Notes: generated from the sequence alone by a model not told the origin. Numbered from the stretch's first letter, positions 43,757 to 53,371 are shown. The stretch: DNA of 64,000 nt from an uncultured Gemmatimonadales bacterium (GCA_947259315.1 CAMYLR010000006.1:277271-341270); one strand, 5' to 3'. Numbers and translations are program-made.

Positions 43757-44344
43757 CTAGGGTGTTTCGGTATCAGAGACGCTGTGGAGGACGTCACCAA
43801 TCGGCGGGGCCAGCCCGAGCGCGACCCGGATCGGGTACTCGAGATCGGACCGGATCTTGGGCCCGACCCACTCTTCGACGATCTGCCCGTCGACGACCAG
43901 CAGCGTGGTCGGCAGCCACGGTGAGAGGCCGAACTCCTCGAGCATCTTGGGCGTTCCGATCGCCAGCGGGTACGGCATCTCCATGTCGGTGGCGAACTCA
44001 CGCGAATCGCGCGGCAGGTCGTTGACCGACACACCCACCAGTGCCAGCCCGCGATCGTGGTACTCGTCCCAGATCTCGATCAGCTCCGGTATCTCGGCGC
44101 GGCACGGTGCGCACCACGACGCCCAGAAGTTGATCAGCACCACGTCCTGGGTAATGTCGGTCGATAGGAGCGAGTCGCCGTCGAGTGTGGCGAGCGCGAA
44201 CGGGGCCGCGGCCCTGATCGGCTCGAGCATGGGCGTCCCGCCCTCGCTCTTGGCGGCGGACTCGGCTCGACACCCCAAAGCGCCCACGCTCGCGGCGATC
44301 AGCGTAAGGGTGAGGGCCGCTCGTATCGTCATCGGTTTTTGCAT
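43757..44344 (-). CDS. TlpA/ResA-like thioredoxin lipoprotein
   Basis: A 195-residue envelope thiol-disulfide oxidoreductase with lipoprotein signal (SVGALGC, Cys about 25), thioredoxin active site WCAPC inside FWASWCAPCRAEIPEL, and cis-Pro segment WLPTTLLV. It reduces apocytochrome or other disulfides, receiving electrons from CcdA, whose gene follows by 2 bases. An AT-rich palindrome lies just before its start. Confidence 0.95.
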   Translation of the reverse strand: MQKPMTIRAALTLTLIAASVGALGCRAESAAKSEGGTPMLEPIRAAAPFALATLDGDSLLSTDITQDVVLINFWASWCAPCRAEIPELIEIWDEYHDRGLALVGVSVNDLPRDSREFATDMEMPYPLAIGTPKMLEEFGLSPWLPTTLLVVDGQIVEEWVGPKIRSDLEYPIRVALGLAPPIGDVLHSVSDTETP

Positions 44345-44349
44345 GCTTA

Positions 44350-44361
44350 ATCTTATAAGAT
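44350..44361. promoter_or_regulatory. 12-bp AT-rich palindrome upstream of the TlpA gene
   Basis: ATCTTATAAGAT is a perfect palindrome 5 bases upstream of the ATG at 44344, in the 49-base gap after agmatinase. It is strikingly AT-rich for this region. It may be part of a promoter -10 region or an operator. Confidence 0.45.
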
Positions 44362-44393
44362 AAGTACGTAGAGCCCTGAGTGACTATTCCGCC

Positions 44394-45263
44394 TCACGCA
44401 CCCCACTCATGGAACCGGTACCCGATCGCCCGGTAGACCAGCCGTGCGGCCACGAAGTCGGGGGCGTGGAGCCTCTCGATCGGCGCCAGCTCTACGACGT
44501 CCATGCCGACCACTCGACGGTGAGCGAACACCTTGGCCAAAAAGCGCATCGCGCCGTGCCAATCCCCGCCCCCCGGCTCTGGCGTTCCGGTCGACGGCAT
44601 GATCGCCGGATCGAAGAAATCGACGTCGAACGTCACGTAGACGTTGTCGCTCAGCGCTTTGATCGCCGTTTTCATCCATTCGTCACCGTGCGCGATCCGG
44701 TGGGACCAGAAGACCGGGATATCGTTGACATGAATCAGCTCGGCTTCTTCGGGTGACACAGCACGCACGCCGACCGAAACGACAGGCACGCCGAGCTCCA
44801 TGACCCGCCGCATGACGCACGCGTGTGACCACGGCGTTCCGTGGTAGGTGTCTCGCAGGTCCGCATGCGCGTCGAGCTGGAGAACGGTCAGATCGTCGAA
44901 CGCCGCGTGGGCCGCCCTAACCGGACCTGTCGTGAGCCCGTGCTCGCCACCCAAAAACACCGGAAACTTGCCATCCGCGAACAGCTGGCCGGCGGTCGAT
45001 TCGAGGTCGGCGAGGAACTGCTCGGGGCCGGGTTGATCGACCGCTACCGGCGGCGCGGTGTGGATCCCCACTCGCCACGGCTCTTCGTTCAAGATCTCGT
45101 CGTGCAGCTCCACGTAGTCCGATGCGGTCAGGATCGCCGCCGGCCCGTTGGCTGTTCCCTCACCCCACGACACCGTCCGCTCGTATGGGACCGGTACGAT
45201 CACCGCGGCGCTATCGTCGTAGCCGCACTCGGCGTCTTTCAACCCGAGGAAGTTCGGTTGCAT
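44394..45263 (-). CDS. speB: Agmatinase
   Basis: A 289-residue ureohydrolase. Binuclear manganese ligands are in GGEHGLT (His), LDAHADLRD (Asp-x-His-x-Asp) and FDVDFFDPAIMP (Asp-x-Asp). Agmatinase converts agmatine to putrescine and urea. The gene for pyruvoyl arginine decarboxylase, which makes agmatine, lies 3 bases upstream and supports agmatinase over arginase. GGEHG replaces the usual GGDHS. Confidence 0.93.
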   Translation of the reverse strand: MQPNFLGLKDAECGYDDSAAVIVPVPYERTVSWGEGTANGPAAILTASDYVELHDEILNEEPWRVGIHTAPPVAVDQPGPEQFLADLESTAGQLFADGKFPVFLGGEHGLTTGPVRAAHAAFDDLTVLQLDAHADLRDTYHGTPWSHACVMRRVMELGVPVVSVGVRAVSPEEAELIHVNDIPVFWSHRIAHGDEWMKTAIKALSDNVYVTFDVDFFDPAIMPSTGTPEPGGGDWHGAMRFLAKVFAHRRVVGMDVVELAPIERLHAPDFVAARLVYRAIGYRFHEWGA

Positions 45264-45266
45264 GCC

Positions 45267-45815
45267 CTACTCGAGGAGGACGGCGGCCGAAATGACGGTG
45301 GTCCACTTCCCGTCCCTAGCACCGACCGCTGATTGCGTCTTGTTGCGGGTGGTCACGATTTCGCCCGAGATGCGCCAGAACTCCCTGCGCTCGTCCCACG
45401 CGGCGTCCGGATCGAAGTCGACCCCGAGCACGGTGGCCAACATCTCCGCTGCCAGATCCTCGGCGTAGTCGCCGGCGCGCTGCTCCTTCTGACCGTGCGC
45501 GTGGTGCTCCGAGAGAAAGCCGTAGTGGCTGCGATCACGCGGAATGGCGACTCCGATCGACGAAGCGATCAGCCGGTGCGGCTCGTTGGTCGCGGATTCG
45601 GCCAGTACCGAAAAAAGGATCTGCCCGGGCGTCAGCTTGGCCAATCCGTTTGTACGAGAGATCAGCTTGCAATGTGGTGGGAAGATGCTGGAGACCCGAA
45701 CGAGGTTGAACTCGGCGATACCCGCGTCACGCAGCGCGAGCTCGAATGAAGCCAGCTTTTCCCGATGCCGCCCGACACCGCTGGTGAGAAACATCTCTTT
45801 GGCGACGAACGACAT
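45267..45815 (-). CDS. pdaD: Pyruvoyl-dependent arginine decarboxylase
   Basis: A 182-residue PvlArgDC proenzyme. The self-cleavage site is the Ser-Ser of [11 protein letters not shown] (Ser42-Ser43); cleavage makes a pyruvoyl group on the beta/alpha subunits. Other conserved parts: [21 protein letters not shown] and the catalytic Glu of SEH. It decarboxylates L-arginine to agmatine. It is 12 bases after the PorV-like gene and 3 bases before agmatinase, giving a two-step putrescine route. Confidence 0.95.
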   Translation of the reverse strand: MSFVAKEMFLTSGVGRHREKLASFELALRDAGIAEFNLVRVSSIFPPHCKLISRTNGLAKLTPGQILFSVLAESATNEPHRLIASSIGVAIPRDRSHYGFLSEHHAHGQKEQRAGDYAEDLAAEMLATVLGVDFDPDAAWDERREFWRISGEIVTTRNKTQSAVGARDGKWTTVISAAVLLE

Positions 45816-45827
45816 CGCCGCGTCAGC

Positions 45828-46886
45828 CTAGAAGCGCCAACCGACAGCGAAGTGGGTCTCGTCGCCCAGCTCGCTGACCGACACCTCGCGCGCGATGTCA
45901 GCCTCGAAACCCTCATAGTAGATGCCGATTCCGAAGGTCCCGCCGATCTGGCGATTGCCGTCCCCATCGTCGACAAACGGGTTGTCGATCGAAACGATCC
46001 CACCGCGTACGGTCACCACGTCGCGGAACGTGACAGCTCCCCCGAAGTGTTGGCTCGCCGTGGAGATCTCCCGGGCGTCGGTCTCGACGTCAAACAACAC
46101 GCGCGCTGCATACCCCTCCGGGATGCTGAGGAGATCGTTGAGGTTGACCCCGACCCCGATCCGGATCCGCGTCGGAAGCTGCTCCTGGCGATCGCTGCTC
46201 GACGACCCGCCTCCCGGAACGGCTACGCTACCGTCCTCGAGGTCGAGATCGGGTCCCATGTTCCTCACCGCCGCGGCCAGCTGCACCGGCACATCCAGCG
46301 GCGCGTACAAGACACCAAAATCGAACGCCGGTCCACTCGCCTCGACGACCCCGAGGTCCGAGCTGTACCACTTGAACGTGACCCCGTAGTCGAACTCGTC
46401 CCGCCACTGATTGGCGTAGGTGACACCGATCACCGACTCGTTGAGGTCGATGCTGCCAATCTCCGTCGGCGAAGTGTCGGTCAACGGCACGTCTCCAAAA
46501 TCGTGATAAACGAAATGCGCGCCGATCGTACCCCACGTCGCGACGTAGGCGCCGGCGATGTAGTTGCTGTTGAGATCCGCGATATCGGCACCCTCGAACC
46601 GGCTGTAGGTCAGAGCACCACGCTCGATTCCGCTCTGGGTTGCCGGGTTGTACGGGACACCCTGCAACTCACCGCGGACCGCCGCGACGGCACGACCTTG
46701 ACCCAACGGCCGCGCACCGAGTGGGAGCGTGAGACCTACCAGGCCACCGTTTTCGCCGTTGTCCTGACCCCGGACGGGTGCCGGGGCGATCAGCGTGACG
46801 AGAACCAGTGCCGTCAGGCATGAGAAGATGACGGGTCGCATTGAGACCCGAATCTCTCCGCCGGGGCTGCCCGTTGCAAGGATCAT
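45828..46886 (-). CDS. PorV/PorQ-like outer-membrane beta-barrel protein
   Basis: A protein of up to 352 residues. After the signal peptide come LPLGARPLGQGRAVAAV and VPYNPA, the N-terminal pattern of PorV/PorQ-type proteins, followed by alternating strands ending in WRF. PorV shuttles type IX cargo and binds its C-terminal domain. ATG 46886 overlaps the stop of the cargo-like gene (ATGA, 46883-46886); ATG 46841 gives a shorter signal peptide and is possible. Confidence 0.82.
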   Translation of the reverse strand: MILATGSPGGEIRVSMRPVIFSCLTALVLVTLIAPAPVRGQDNGENGGLVGLTLPLGARPLGQGRAVAAVRGELQGVPYNPATQSGIERGALTYSRFEGADIADLNSNYIAGAYVATWGTIGAHFVYHDFGDVPLTDTSPTEIGSIDLNESVIGVTYANQWRDEFDYGVTFKWYSSDLGVVEASGPAFDFGVLYAPLDVPVQLAAAVRNMGPDLDLEDGSVAVPGGGSSSSDRQEQLPTRIRIGVGVNLNDLLSIPEGYAARVLFDVETDAREISTASQHFGGAVTFRDVVTVRGGIVSIDNPFVDDGDGNRQIGGTFGIGIYYEGFEADIAREVSVSELGDETHFAVGWRF

Positions 46887-48382
46887 CGCGCCTTCAACCC
46901 CCGCACCGTAGATGTGCCCGCCGGGGTGACGAGTTGAATCACGTAGACGCCAGCTGGCACATCGACCCCCTGGGTCGAGCGACCGTCCCAGTTAGCGGAG
47001 TACTCACCGGGCTCCAAGAAACCATCCGCCAACGTCGTCACCTCGCGGCCGGCGATGTCGAACACCTTGAGCTGGACGTTGGCCGCATCGATGATCGAGT
47101 ACCGGATCGTCGTCTGGTCAGTGAACGGGTTGGGGAAGTTCTGGAGCACCACGCCGGGCTCGCCGGGCCCCGGGCCGGGCCCAGGGTCTCCGGGGAAGTC
47201 GAGCAGCGCAGGCAGCCCGGCCAACCGCTGATCGTAGGCTTGCCGCACCGACCGAACCGCGGCCACTAGATCGCTCAGCAGCGGCAGGTCCTCATCGAGC
47301 GCCGGGTCGAGCGGTGACAGAAACGATGGCGGGTCCCCGTCGGCGTCGGCCCATACGAAAGCCGCTGCTGTGCGATGCACCGCACCGGGAGCGAGGTCGA
47401 TCGCACCCCAACTGATCAGCGCCCGTAGATCGAACCCCGGCTCGACGATCGTCGGGTCGCGCGGAGCGATGCCCGCCATCGTGTCGTACTGGTCGGCGTC
47501 GTTCGTGGGGACGATCCGCACATTGGGACCAAATTGCGACGTCATCTGGGTAATCGTGGTCTGTCCACCGGGATTCACAAGCGGCACTATCGCCATCAAC
47601 CCCGGCGCACCCTCGAAGGCGGGCTCGGAGAAATCGCTATCCCAGATCAGCAGGACCTCTTCCCCGTCGACCGCCAGCGGCGCCGCCGTATCGTCCAGCA
47701 CGCTGCCAACCGGCGAGACCTGGATGTCGGGATCGAGCACAATCCCGGTCCACAGATCTTCGATCGTGTACCCGGTGTTCCGGATCTGATCCGAGATGTT
47801 CAGAAAATCCCATTGGAAGATCACCGCCGTGTTCAGATCGGCCTCGGCAAACGCAAACGATCGCTGCCGAACCTCGACGCCGAGCGGTACGGAGGCCTGG
47901 TCAGTTCCAAATGTGCTGAATCGATCGCCGTAGACCGTAAAGAGTTCCTGGGTGGCGACCGGTGTGGCGGGGAAGTCGTTCTGATCATCCGGGTTCGTGG
48001 AATCGAGCACCCGAAACCGGGAATCGTTGCGGCCGAACCCGACCGTGCCCTCGATCCACTCAAGATCCGACAGGTTCGATGGGTTGTAGCCGATCGTCGT
48101 GATTCGATCGGGTTGCCCGTTACCGTCTACGTCCCCGATACCACCGATCCACAGGCCGGCACCAAAGATGTACCGGTTCATAGTGCCCCGCGGGAAGTTC
48201 CCGGCATCAGCGTCGCCCAGGGCGAGCCCAAACCCACCCCGGTTGGACACCCTGAGAAACGCTTGGTTGGTGTCGTGGGCGACCAGCGAGTTGAACGACA
48301 TGGTGAGCTTCTGCGCTCCCGCGGTGGCTGGAAGCGCGAACAACAACCCGCAGAGGATCCCGATCTTGCTCAGTTGTGGCAC
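46883..48382 (-). CDS. Secreted protein with FlgD-Ig/type-IX-like C-terminal domain
   Basis: A 499-residue exported protein: signal peptide MPQLSKIGILCGLLFALPATAGAQ-type, a long beta-rich body of unknown function, a Gly/Pro linker (GDPGPGPGPGEPG) and a C-terminal FlgD-Ig-like domain (VVLQNFPNPFTDQTTIRYS, VFDIAGREV, WDGRSTQGVDVPAGVYV). Such domains act as sorting signals in type IX-like systems. GTG 48382 overlaps the fur stop by 13 bases. It is coupled to the PorV-like gene. Confidence 0.8.
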   Translation of the reverse strand: MPQLSKIGILCGLLFALPATAGAQKLTMSFNSLVAHDTNQAFLRVSNRGGFGLALGDADAGNFPRGTMNRYIFGAGLWIGGIGDVDGNGQPDRITTIGYNPSNLSDLEWIEGTVGFGRNDSRFRVLDSTNPDDQNDFPATPVATQELFTVYGDRFSTFGTDQASVPLGVEVRQRSFAFAEADLNTAVIFQWDFLNISDQIRNTGYTIEDLWTGIVLDPDIQVSPVGSVLDDTAAPLAVDGEEVLLIWDSDFSEPAFEGAPGLMAIVPLVNPGGQTTITQMTSQFGPNVRIVPTNDADQYDTMAGIAPRDPTIVEPGFDLRALISWGAIDLAPGAVHRTAAAFVWADADGDPPSFLSPLDPALDEDLPLLSDLVAAVRSVRQAYDQRLAGLPALLDFPGDPGPGPGPGEPGVVLQNFPNPFTDQTTIRYSIIDAANVQLKVFDIAGREVTTLADGFLEPGEYSANWDGRSTQGVDVPAGVYVIQLVTPAGTSTVRGLKAR

Positions 48383-48816
48383 TCTTCGCACTCGCCGTAG
48401 ATCTCCACTTTGTGATGGGAAGGCTCGAACCGATGCAGGGTGGCGACCTCCGTTTGCAGCCGCTCGAACGCTGCCGACTCGAACTCGATCACCTTGCCGC
48501 AGCGGACACACACCAGGTGCTCGTGATGCGGGCGTGCCGGACACGGCTCATAGCGTCGGAACCCCTCCCCAAAGTCATGCTCTCGAATCAGACCGGCCTT
48601 CAGCAGCAGGTCGAGCGTTCGGTAGACCGTTGCCTTTCCAACCGCATCTCCGCTGACCCTCAACCGTTGGACGATCTCGTCCGCTGATATGTGGTCGTGG
48701 GTCCCGAACAGGAGCGCGGCGACCCGTAAACGTTGCGGGGTGACCGGATGGTTGTACTCGTTCAGAAATTCGCGAAAACGCTCAACCCCGGGAACGCTCC
48801 CGGTGCGCGAGCTCAC
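48370..48816 (-). CDS. fur: Fur family metalloregulator
   Basis: A 148-residue Fur-family protein: winged-helix segment VTPQRLRVAALLFGTHDHISADEIVQRL and GKATVYRTLDLLLKAGLI, then HHEHLVCVRCGKVIEF and a C-terminal CEEC, giving two CxxC zinc pairs. It represses metal or peroxide genes; which metal is not decidable. GTG 48816 overlaps the preceding stop (GTGA, 48813-48816). It heads the cargo/PorV operon, so iron control of secretion is a possible inference. Confidence 0.93.
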   Translation of the reverse strand: MSSRTGSVPGVERFREFLNEYNHPVTPQRLRVAALLFGTHDHISADEIVQRLRVSGDAVGKATVYRTLDLLLKAGLIREHDFGEGFRRYEPCPARPHHEHLVCVRCGKVIEFESAAFERLQTEVATLHRFEPSHHKVEIYGECEECHN

Positions 48817-49241
48817 TGAGCCCGGGACGGCTCGGCATCCGGACGCGGCGATACCAGCGCTGCCAACTCCGAGAGTTGTTCGGACGGGTCCTGGTTCTCG
48901 AAGTGCACCTCCCTGTAGGACGCGCCCTCGACGCCACACCGATCGATGAACTCCTCCAGAATCAGCGGCAAGATCTCCGCTGGGAAGCGGGCCCGCCGGA
49001 TAAAGTCCCTGGCCGGGCTGGCCGCACCAACGGAGCGTTCACCGATTGCCACCATTTCGAGCCGTTGGTCGTCGACCCGTTTCGTTATCAGGGCCAGCGA
49101 GAATGCCGTCTCGCGCCTCACAACCGGGTCAAACACGTAGACGCACTCCAACCGCTCCCGGTTCTTGAGCTGAACCGCCGCCTCCAATTGCGCCATCGTC
49201 TCTTCTTCGGTGCTCGTTTCGGGGATCGACTCTTCGTTCAT
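48813..49241 (-). CDS. Small acidic cytoplasmic protein, unknown
   Basis: A 142-residue soluble protein, acidic N-terminus (MNEESIPETSTEEE), one alpha/beta core with strand YVFDPVVRRET and ARFPAEILPLILEEF, and a charged tail. No signal peptide, no catalytic motif, family not recognised. It is the first gene of the fur operon and overlaps fur by four bases (GTGA). Confidence 0.7.
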   Translation of the reverse strand: MNEESIPETSTEEETMAQLEAAVQLKNRERLECVYVFDPVVRRETAFSLALITKRVDDQRLEMVAIGERSVGAASPARDFIRRARFPAEILPLILEEFIDRCGVEGASYREVHFENQDPSEQLSELAALVSPRPDAEPSRAQ

Positions 49242-49353
49242 GTGCCTTGTCGGGTTTACCGAGAACAGTGAGTTTGGCAGCGACGGACCCGAATCTGGCC
49301 GCCACCCCTAGACTCGTCAACCGGAGACAGCGGGGTACGGCATCGGAGGCCCA

Positions 49354-49710
49354 GTGAGCGAAAACGGCCCTTCACCCACCAACCGGATGGCAGCGCTGGC
49401 CTACCCGTTCAGCGTCGCGAGCGGCATAGCTTGCCTGATAGTCGGTAGGCGCCACCCTTTCGTCCGTTTCCACGCCTGGCAATCGATCCTGCTCGGCGTA
49501 GCCCTCGTGGTCGCGATCCTGGCGCTGGAGCAGGTTCCGATCGTCGGCTTCATGATGGCTTTGGGCGCCGTCGGGTTGTGGGCTGTCGCGACGCTGTTCT
49601 TGACCTGGCGGGCCCTGCGGGGTCACTGGTCGGCTCTGCCACTGATCGGCGACATCGCCGCCGAACGGGTACCCGCCGACTCGATCTCACCGCCTTGGGG
49701 TTCGAGCTAG
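49354..49710 (+). CDS. DUF4870-like small membrane protein
   Basis: A 118-residue protein with three predicted transmembrane helices (about 14-30, 42-62, 65-88) and the phrase RHPFVRFHAWQSILLG, the DUF4870/Tic20-like signature. Function unknown. GTG 49354 follows GGAGG by five bases. It faces the fur array divergently and ends four bases before the smc stop. Confidence 0.85.
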   Translation: MSENGPSPTNRMAALAYPFSVASGIACLIVGRRHPFVRFHAWQSILLGVALVVAILALEQVPIVGFMMALGAVGLWAVATLFLTWRALRGHWSALPLIGDIAAERVPADSISPPWGSS

Positions 49711-49714
49711 TCGG

Positions 49715-52700
49715 CTAGCCCGCCGCGAGCAGTGCCTCTTCGGGCTCGGGCTCCTCGACGGGTGCGTCGACGCTCTGCCGCGCACCGTCGAGCGATACCG
49801 AGACCAGCGCCGAGATTCCTGGCTCCTCCATCGTCACGCCGTACAGATAATCCGCCGCCTCCATCGTCCGCTTGTTGTGGGTGATGATGACGAACTGACT
49901 ATCGTCGCTGAAATGGCGAATCATCTGTAAGAAGCGGCTCACGTTGGCATCGTCCAGCGGGGCGTCGACCTCGTCCAAGATGCAGAACGGACTCGGCTTG
50001 ACGCGATAGATCGCGAATAGCAACGCGAGCGCGGTGAGAGCCCGCTCACCGCCGGACAGCAGATTGATCGAATGGACGCGCTTGCCGCGCGGGCTGGCGA
50101 CGATCTGGATCGGCGTCTCGAGGGGATCGTCGGGATCCTCCAAGTGGATCTCGGCAAACCCACCCTCGAACAGCGTCTGGAAGGTGTAGTCGAAGCTCTC
50201 CTTGATCTTTCCGAATGTCTCTACGAACAGCTCGCGGGCGGTGCGGTTGATCTTGCGGATCGCCTCCTCGAGCTGACGCCGGGCGACCACCAGGTCATCC
50301 CGCTGCTTGACCAGAAACTCGAGCCGCTCCGACTCGCGCTCGAACTCCTCGACCGCCAGCATGTTGACCGGGCCCAGGTTGGCGCGCTTGCGCCGCACCG
50401 CCTCGAGCCGAGTCTTGAGTTCGTCCAACTCCACCGTTTTCTCTTCATCGTCGAGCGGGTGCTCGGCCACCAGCGCCGCCAACCCGGTCTCGTACGTCTC
50501 CTCGATATGACCGGCTACCGTTTGGTGACGGTGCTCGATGTCTTGAAGCGTCAGCTCACATTGGTGACGTCGCTCCAGCGCCGCGTCGTGTTCGCGCCGC
50601 AAACCTCTTACTTCGTTATCGTGCCCCGATCGCTTCTCCTCGATCGCTGCCAAGGTCTCGCGATGTCCACGCAACCCGACCTCGACCGTCTCGAGCTCGA
50701 CGTAGAGCGCTTCGATCTCATCACCCGCGGTCTTGGCCTCAGCTTCGAGCCGCCTGCACTCGTCCTCGAGCCGAGCGCGTTCACCGGCTCGACCACCGCG
50801 GGCCTCTTCCAGGGCTGACTCGGCCGCACCCAGGTGTTCGAGTTCCCGCTCGACGAGACTCAGATCGGCCTCCGCGGCGGTTCGCTCGAGTTCGACCGCG
50901 TGGCGGGCCGAAATCCTCTCCGTGCGCACCTCATCGTACCGTTCGAGCGCAGTGCGAACGGCGGCCAGCCGCTCGGTCGCGCGGGTGGTATCAATCGATA
51001 GCTCGGCATGGGTCTTCGCGACCGCTTCCTGTGCCTGAAGGGCTCGATCGCGGGCCGCCTTTTGCTCGCCGATCTCAGCTTCGAGCTCAGCTCGCCGCCG
51101 AGCCGCGTGCGTGGCCGCTTCTTCGGCCGCGACCAGGGACTCGCGCCCGGCCCAGTAGGACCCGTCCGCCTCTCGCCATTGATCGCCGGCCGCACTCATG
51201 GCCGCGTTGTGTTCCGCCAGCTCGCCCTCGACCCGATCGAGCTCTTCGGCCAAGCCGGCGACATCGGCCCGCCGCCCCTTGAATTCGGTCTCGGCTTCCG
51301 CCAACTGGCGGCGGCGGGACAACAACCCATGGCCGTTCTCGGACCCGGCCGTACGCCAGCGGCCCACCGGCTCCAACAGCGTGCCGTCCAATCCGGCGAT
51401 CGTGTAATAGCCGGCTGCCTGTGGCTCGCTACCGAGCGCCGAACGACAACCAAAGCAGGCCGCCGCATTGGCGACGATCAGCAGCCGCTGGAACAGCGGC
51501 TCGAACCGCTCGGGCAGCTTGCGAGGACCGGTCCACCGCACAACATCCGAGCCGCGCGCCAACACATGCGCGGCGGCGGCATCAGGTATGGGAGGTGGAT
51601 CAGCCGCGCTGATTAGCTCCGGAATCAGAAAATCGGCCCGGCCGCCGCTCTTTCCGTCCAGCTGCTCGGCCGCTGCTAGCGCCGACTTTTGGTCCTTCGC
51701 CAGCAACCCATGGCCAAGGCTCTCAAGGTAGCGCTCGAGCGCTTTCTCGAAGCGACGATCGACGGGCTCGAGGACCTGGGGTAGCGCACCATACACGCCG
51801 CGCACGCGTTTCGACGCGCCAAGCAGCGAGCGGGCGCCCGACGCGTACCCTTCGAACCGCGCCTCAAGATCGGTCAGCGCGCTCTTGCGACCGGCTGCTG
51901 TCTGTTCGGCAGCCCGAGCTGTCTCCAATCTCTCTCGGATCGCATTGACCGTTGACGACAGCATGTCCGCCGCTGACTTCGCGATCTCACGGGCCTGGTC
52001 CGCTTCCGTCCGCTGCGCCTCGGCGGCCTCGACTGCAGCCCGGGCCCGATCAACGGCGGTCCCTGATTCACCCGCTTCGCGTTCCCGCAACTCGAGTTCG
52101 GCACTTAAAGCCGCTAAGCGCTCTTCTGCGCTCTCGGCCGCCGTGGCCTGACGAGCCCGGGCTTGGTCGACCTCTGCCAACCGCTCGCGCAGTGACTCGA
52201 GTCGTTCGGTGAGACGCCGCTGTTCAGCCATGAGGTCGGCCCGGCGTTCCTCCTCATCGGCGGTTTCGGACGGGGCCATTCGTTCGGCGATCCGGTCGAC
52301 TTGCTCGCGCGCCGCGGCCAGATCCACATCCAAGTTGGCTCGCCGTTCCGCCAGGTCATCCGACCGGATGCGCGCTTGCTCCGCCTCGGTGGCCAGCTCC
52401 TCCAACCGTTGCCGGTGGTGCTTGAGCGTCTCGCCGTTTACGAGTCGAACTTCCTCGCGACGCGCGATACGGCTGCGCACCGCCTCGACCGAACCACTGG
52501 TGGTCTGCTCCTGCTGGCGCAGCTCGATCAGCTCGATCTCCATCGTCTCGACACCGGCTTCGCGTTCGGCCAAGCGAGCCGCCAGCTCCGACTCCTTCTC
52601 CTGCAATCCGCGAAACTCCTCCGTCAATGGCGCCCGCTGTGTCTCCAGCGTCTCCAACTCGCACGCCGCCAAATGCACATCCAGCCGAGTCTCCTCGGCC

Positions 52701-53356
52701 TGATACTTCAGGAACCGGCGGGCCTTGCCGACCTGGCGTTTTAGCGAGGCGACGTTCCGATCGACCTCGGCCACGACGTCCTCGACGCGGTCGAGATCGA
52801 TCGTCGTCGCCTCGAGCTTCCGTTCCGTAGCCCGGCGCCGGTTCTTGTAACGCGTGACACCAGCCGCCTCCTCGAAGATCGTCCGCCGCTCCTCGGGCCG
52901 ATCCGACAACAGGCTGTCGACCATTCCCTGTTGAATCAGGGTGTACGAATGAGTACCGATCCCGGTACCCATCAGCAGATCCTGAATATCCTTAAGCCGA
53001 CACGGATGGCGGTTCAGCAGATAGTCGCTGTCACCATCCCGAAAGACGCGCCGAGCGATCGCGACCTCGGTGTACTCGATCGGCAGCAAGCCGTCCTCGT
53101 TCGAGAAGTGGAGCGCGACCTCGGCCAGATTGATCGGCTTGCGGTGCCGACTGCCGCTGAAGATCACCTCGTCCATTCGCGAACCGCGGACGAGCGTGGG
53201 CCGCTGCTCGCCCAGCACCCAGCGGATGGCGTCCGAGATGTTGCTCTTGCCACAACCGTTGGGACCGACGATCGCGGTGATCCCCGGATTGAACTCGATT
53301 GCAACGCGATCAGCGAACGACTTGAAGCCGAAGAGTTCCAGGCGCTGGAGTTTCAC
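49715..53356 (-). CDS. smc: Chromosome segregation ATPase SMC
   Basis: A 1213-residue condensin SMC: N-terminal Walker A GPNGCGKSNISDAIRWVLGEQ-type segment, two long coiled coils (rich in Glu/Arg/Ala) separated by a hinge (about 500-640), then signature LLSGGERALTALALLFAIY and Walker B FCILDEVDAPLDD. It compacts and separates chromosomes with ScpAB. GTG start at 53356, preceded by GGAGGT. It follows the SPOR protein gene by 15 bases, so the two are probably one operon. Confidence 0.97.
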   Translation of the reverse strand: MKLQRLELFGFKSFADRVAIEFNPGITAIVGPNGCGKSNISDAIRWVLGEQRPTLVRGSRMDEVIFSGSRHRKPINLAEVALHFSNEDGLLPIEYTEVAIARRVFRDGDSDYLLNRHPCRLKDIQDLLMGTGIGTHSYTLIQQGMVDSLLSDRPEERRTIFEEAAGVTRYKNRRRATERKLEATTIDLDRVEDVVAEVDRNVASLKRQVGKARRFLKYQAEETRLDVHLAACELETLETQRAPLTEEFRGLQEKESELAARLAEREAGVETMEIELIELRQQEQTTSGSVEAVRSRIARREEVRLVNGETLKHHRQRLEELATEAEQARIRSDDLAERRANLDVDLAAAREQVDRIAERMAPSETADEEERRADLMAEQRRLTERLESLRERLAEVDQARARQATAAESAEERLAALSAELELREREAGESGTAVDRARAAVEAAEAQRTEADQAREIAKSAADMLSSTVNAIRERLETARAAEQTAAGRKSALTDLEARFEGYASGARSLLGASKRVRGVYGALPQVLEPVDRRFEKALERYLESLGHGLLAKDQKSALAAAEQLDGKSGGRADFLIPELISAADPPPIPDAAAAHVLARGSDVVRWTGPRKLPERFEPLFQRLLIVANAAACFGCRSALGSEPQAAGYYTIAGLDGTLLEPVGRWRTAGSENGHGLLSRRRQLAEAETEFKGRRADVAGLAEELDRVEGELAEHNAAMSAAGDQWREADGSYWAGRESLVAAEEAATHAARRRAELEAEIGEQKAARDRALQAQEAVAKTHAELSIDTTRATERLAAVRTALERYDEVRTERISARHAVELERTAAEADLSLVERELEHLGAAESALEEARGGRAGERARLEDECRRLEAEAKTAGDEIEALYVELETVEVGLRGHRETLAAIEEKRSGHDNEVRGLRREHDAALERRHQCELTLQDIEHRHQTVAGHIEETYETGLAALVAEHPLDDEEKTVELDELKTRLEAVRRKRANLGPVNMLAVEEFERESERLEFLVKQRDDLVVARRQLEEAIRKINRTARELFVETFGKIKESFDYTFQTLFEGGFAEIHLEDPDDPLETPIQIVASPRGKRVHSINLLSGGERALTALALLFAIYRVKPSPFCILDEVDAPLDDANVSRFLQMIRHFSDDSQFVIITHNKRTMEAADYLYGVTMEEPGISALVSVSLDGARQSVDAPVEEPEPEEALLAAG

Positions 53357-53371
53357 GGGCAGGACCTCCGA

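Noticed and set aside
50072-52744. Several plus-strand frames of 80-250 codons over smc
   Set aside because: They are antisense to the SMC coiled coils and have low-complexity products.
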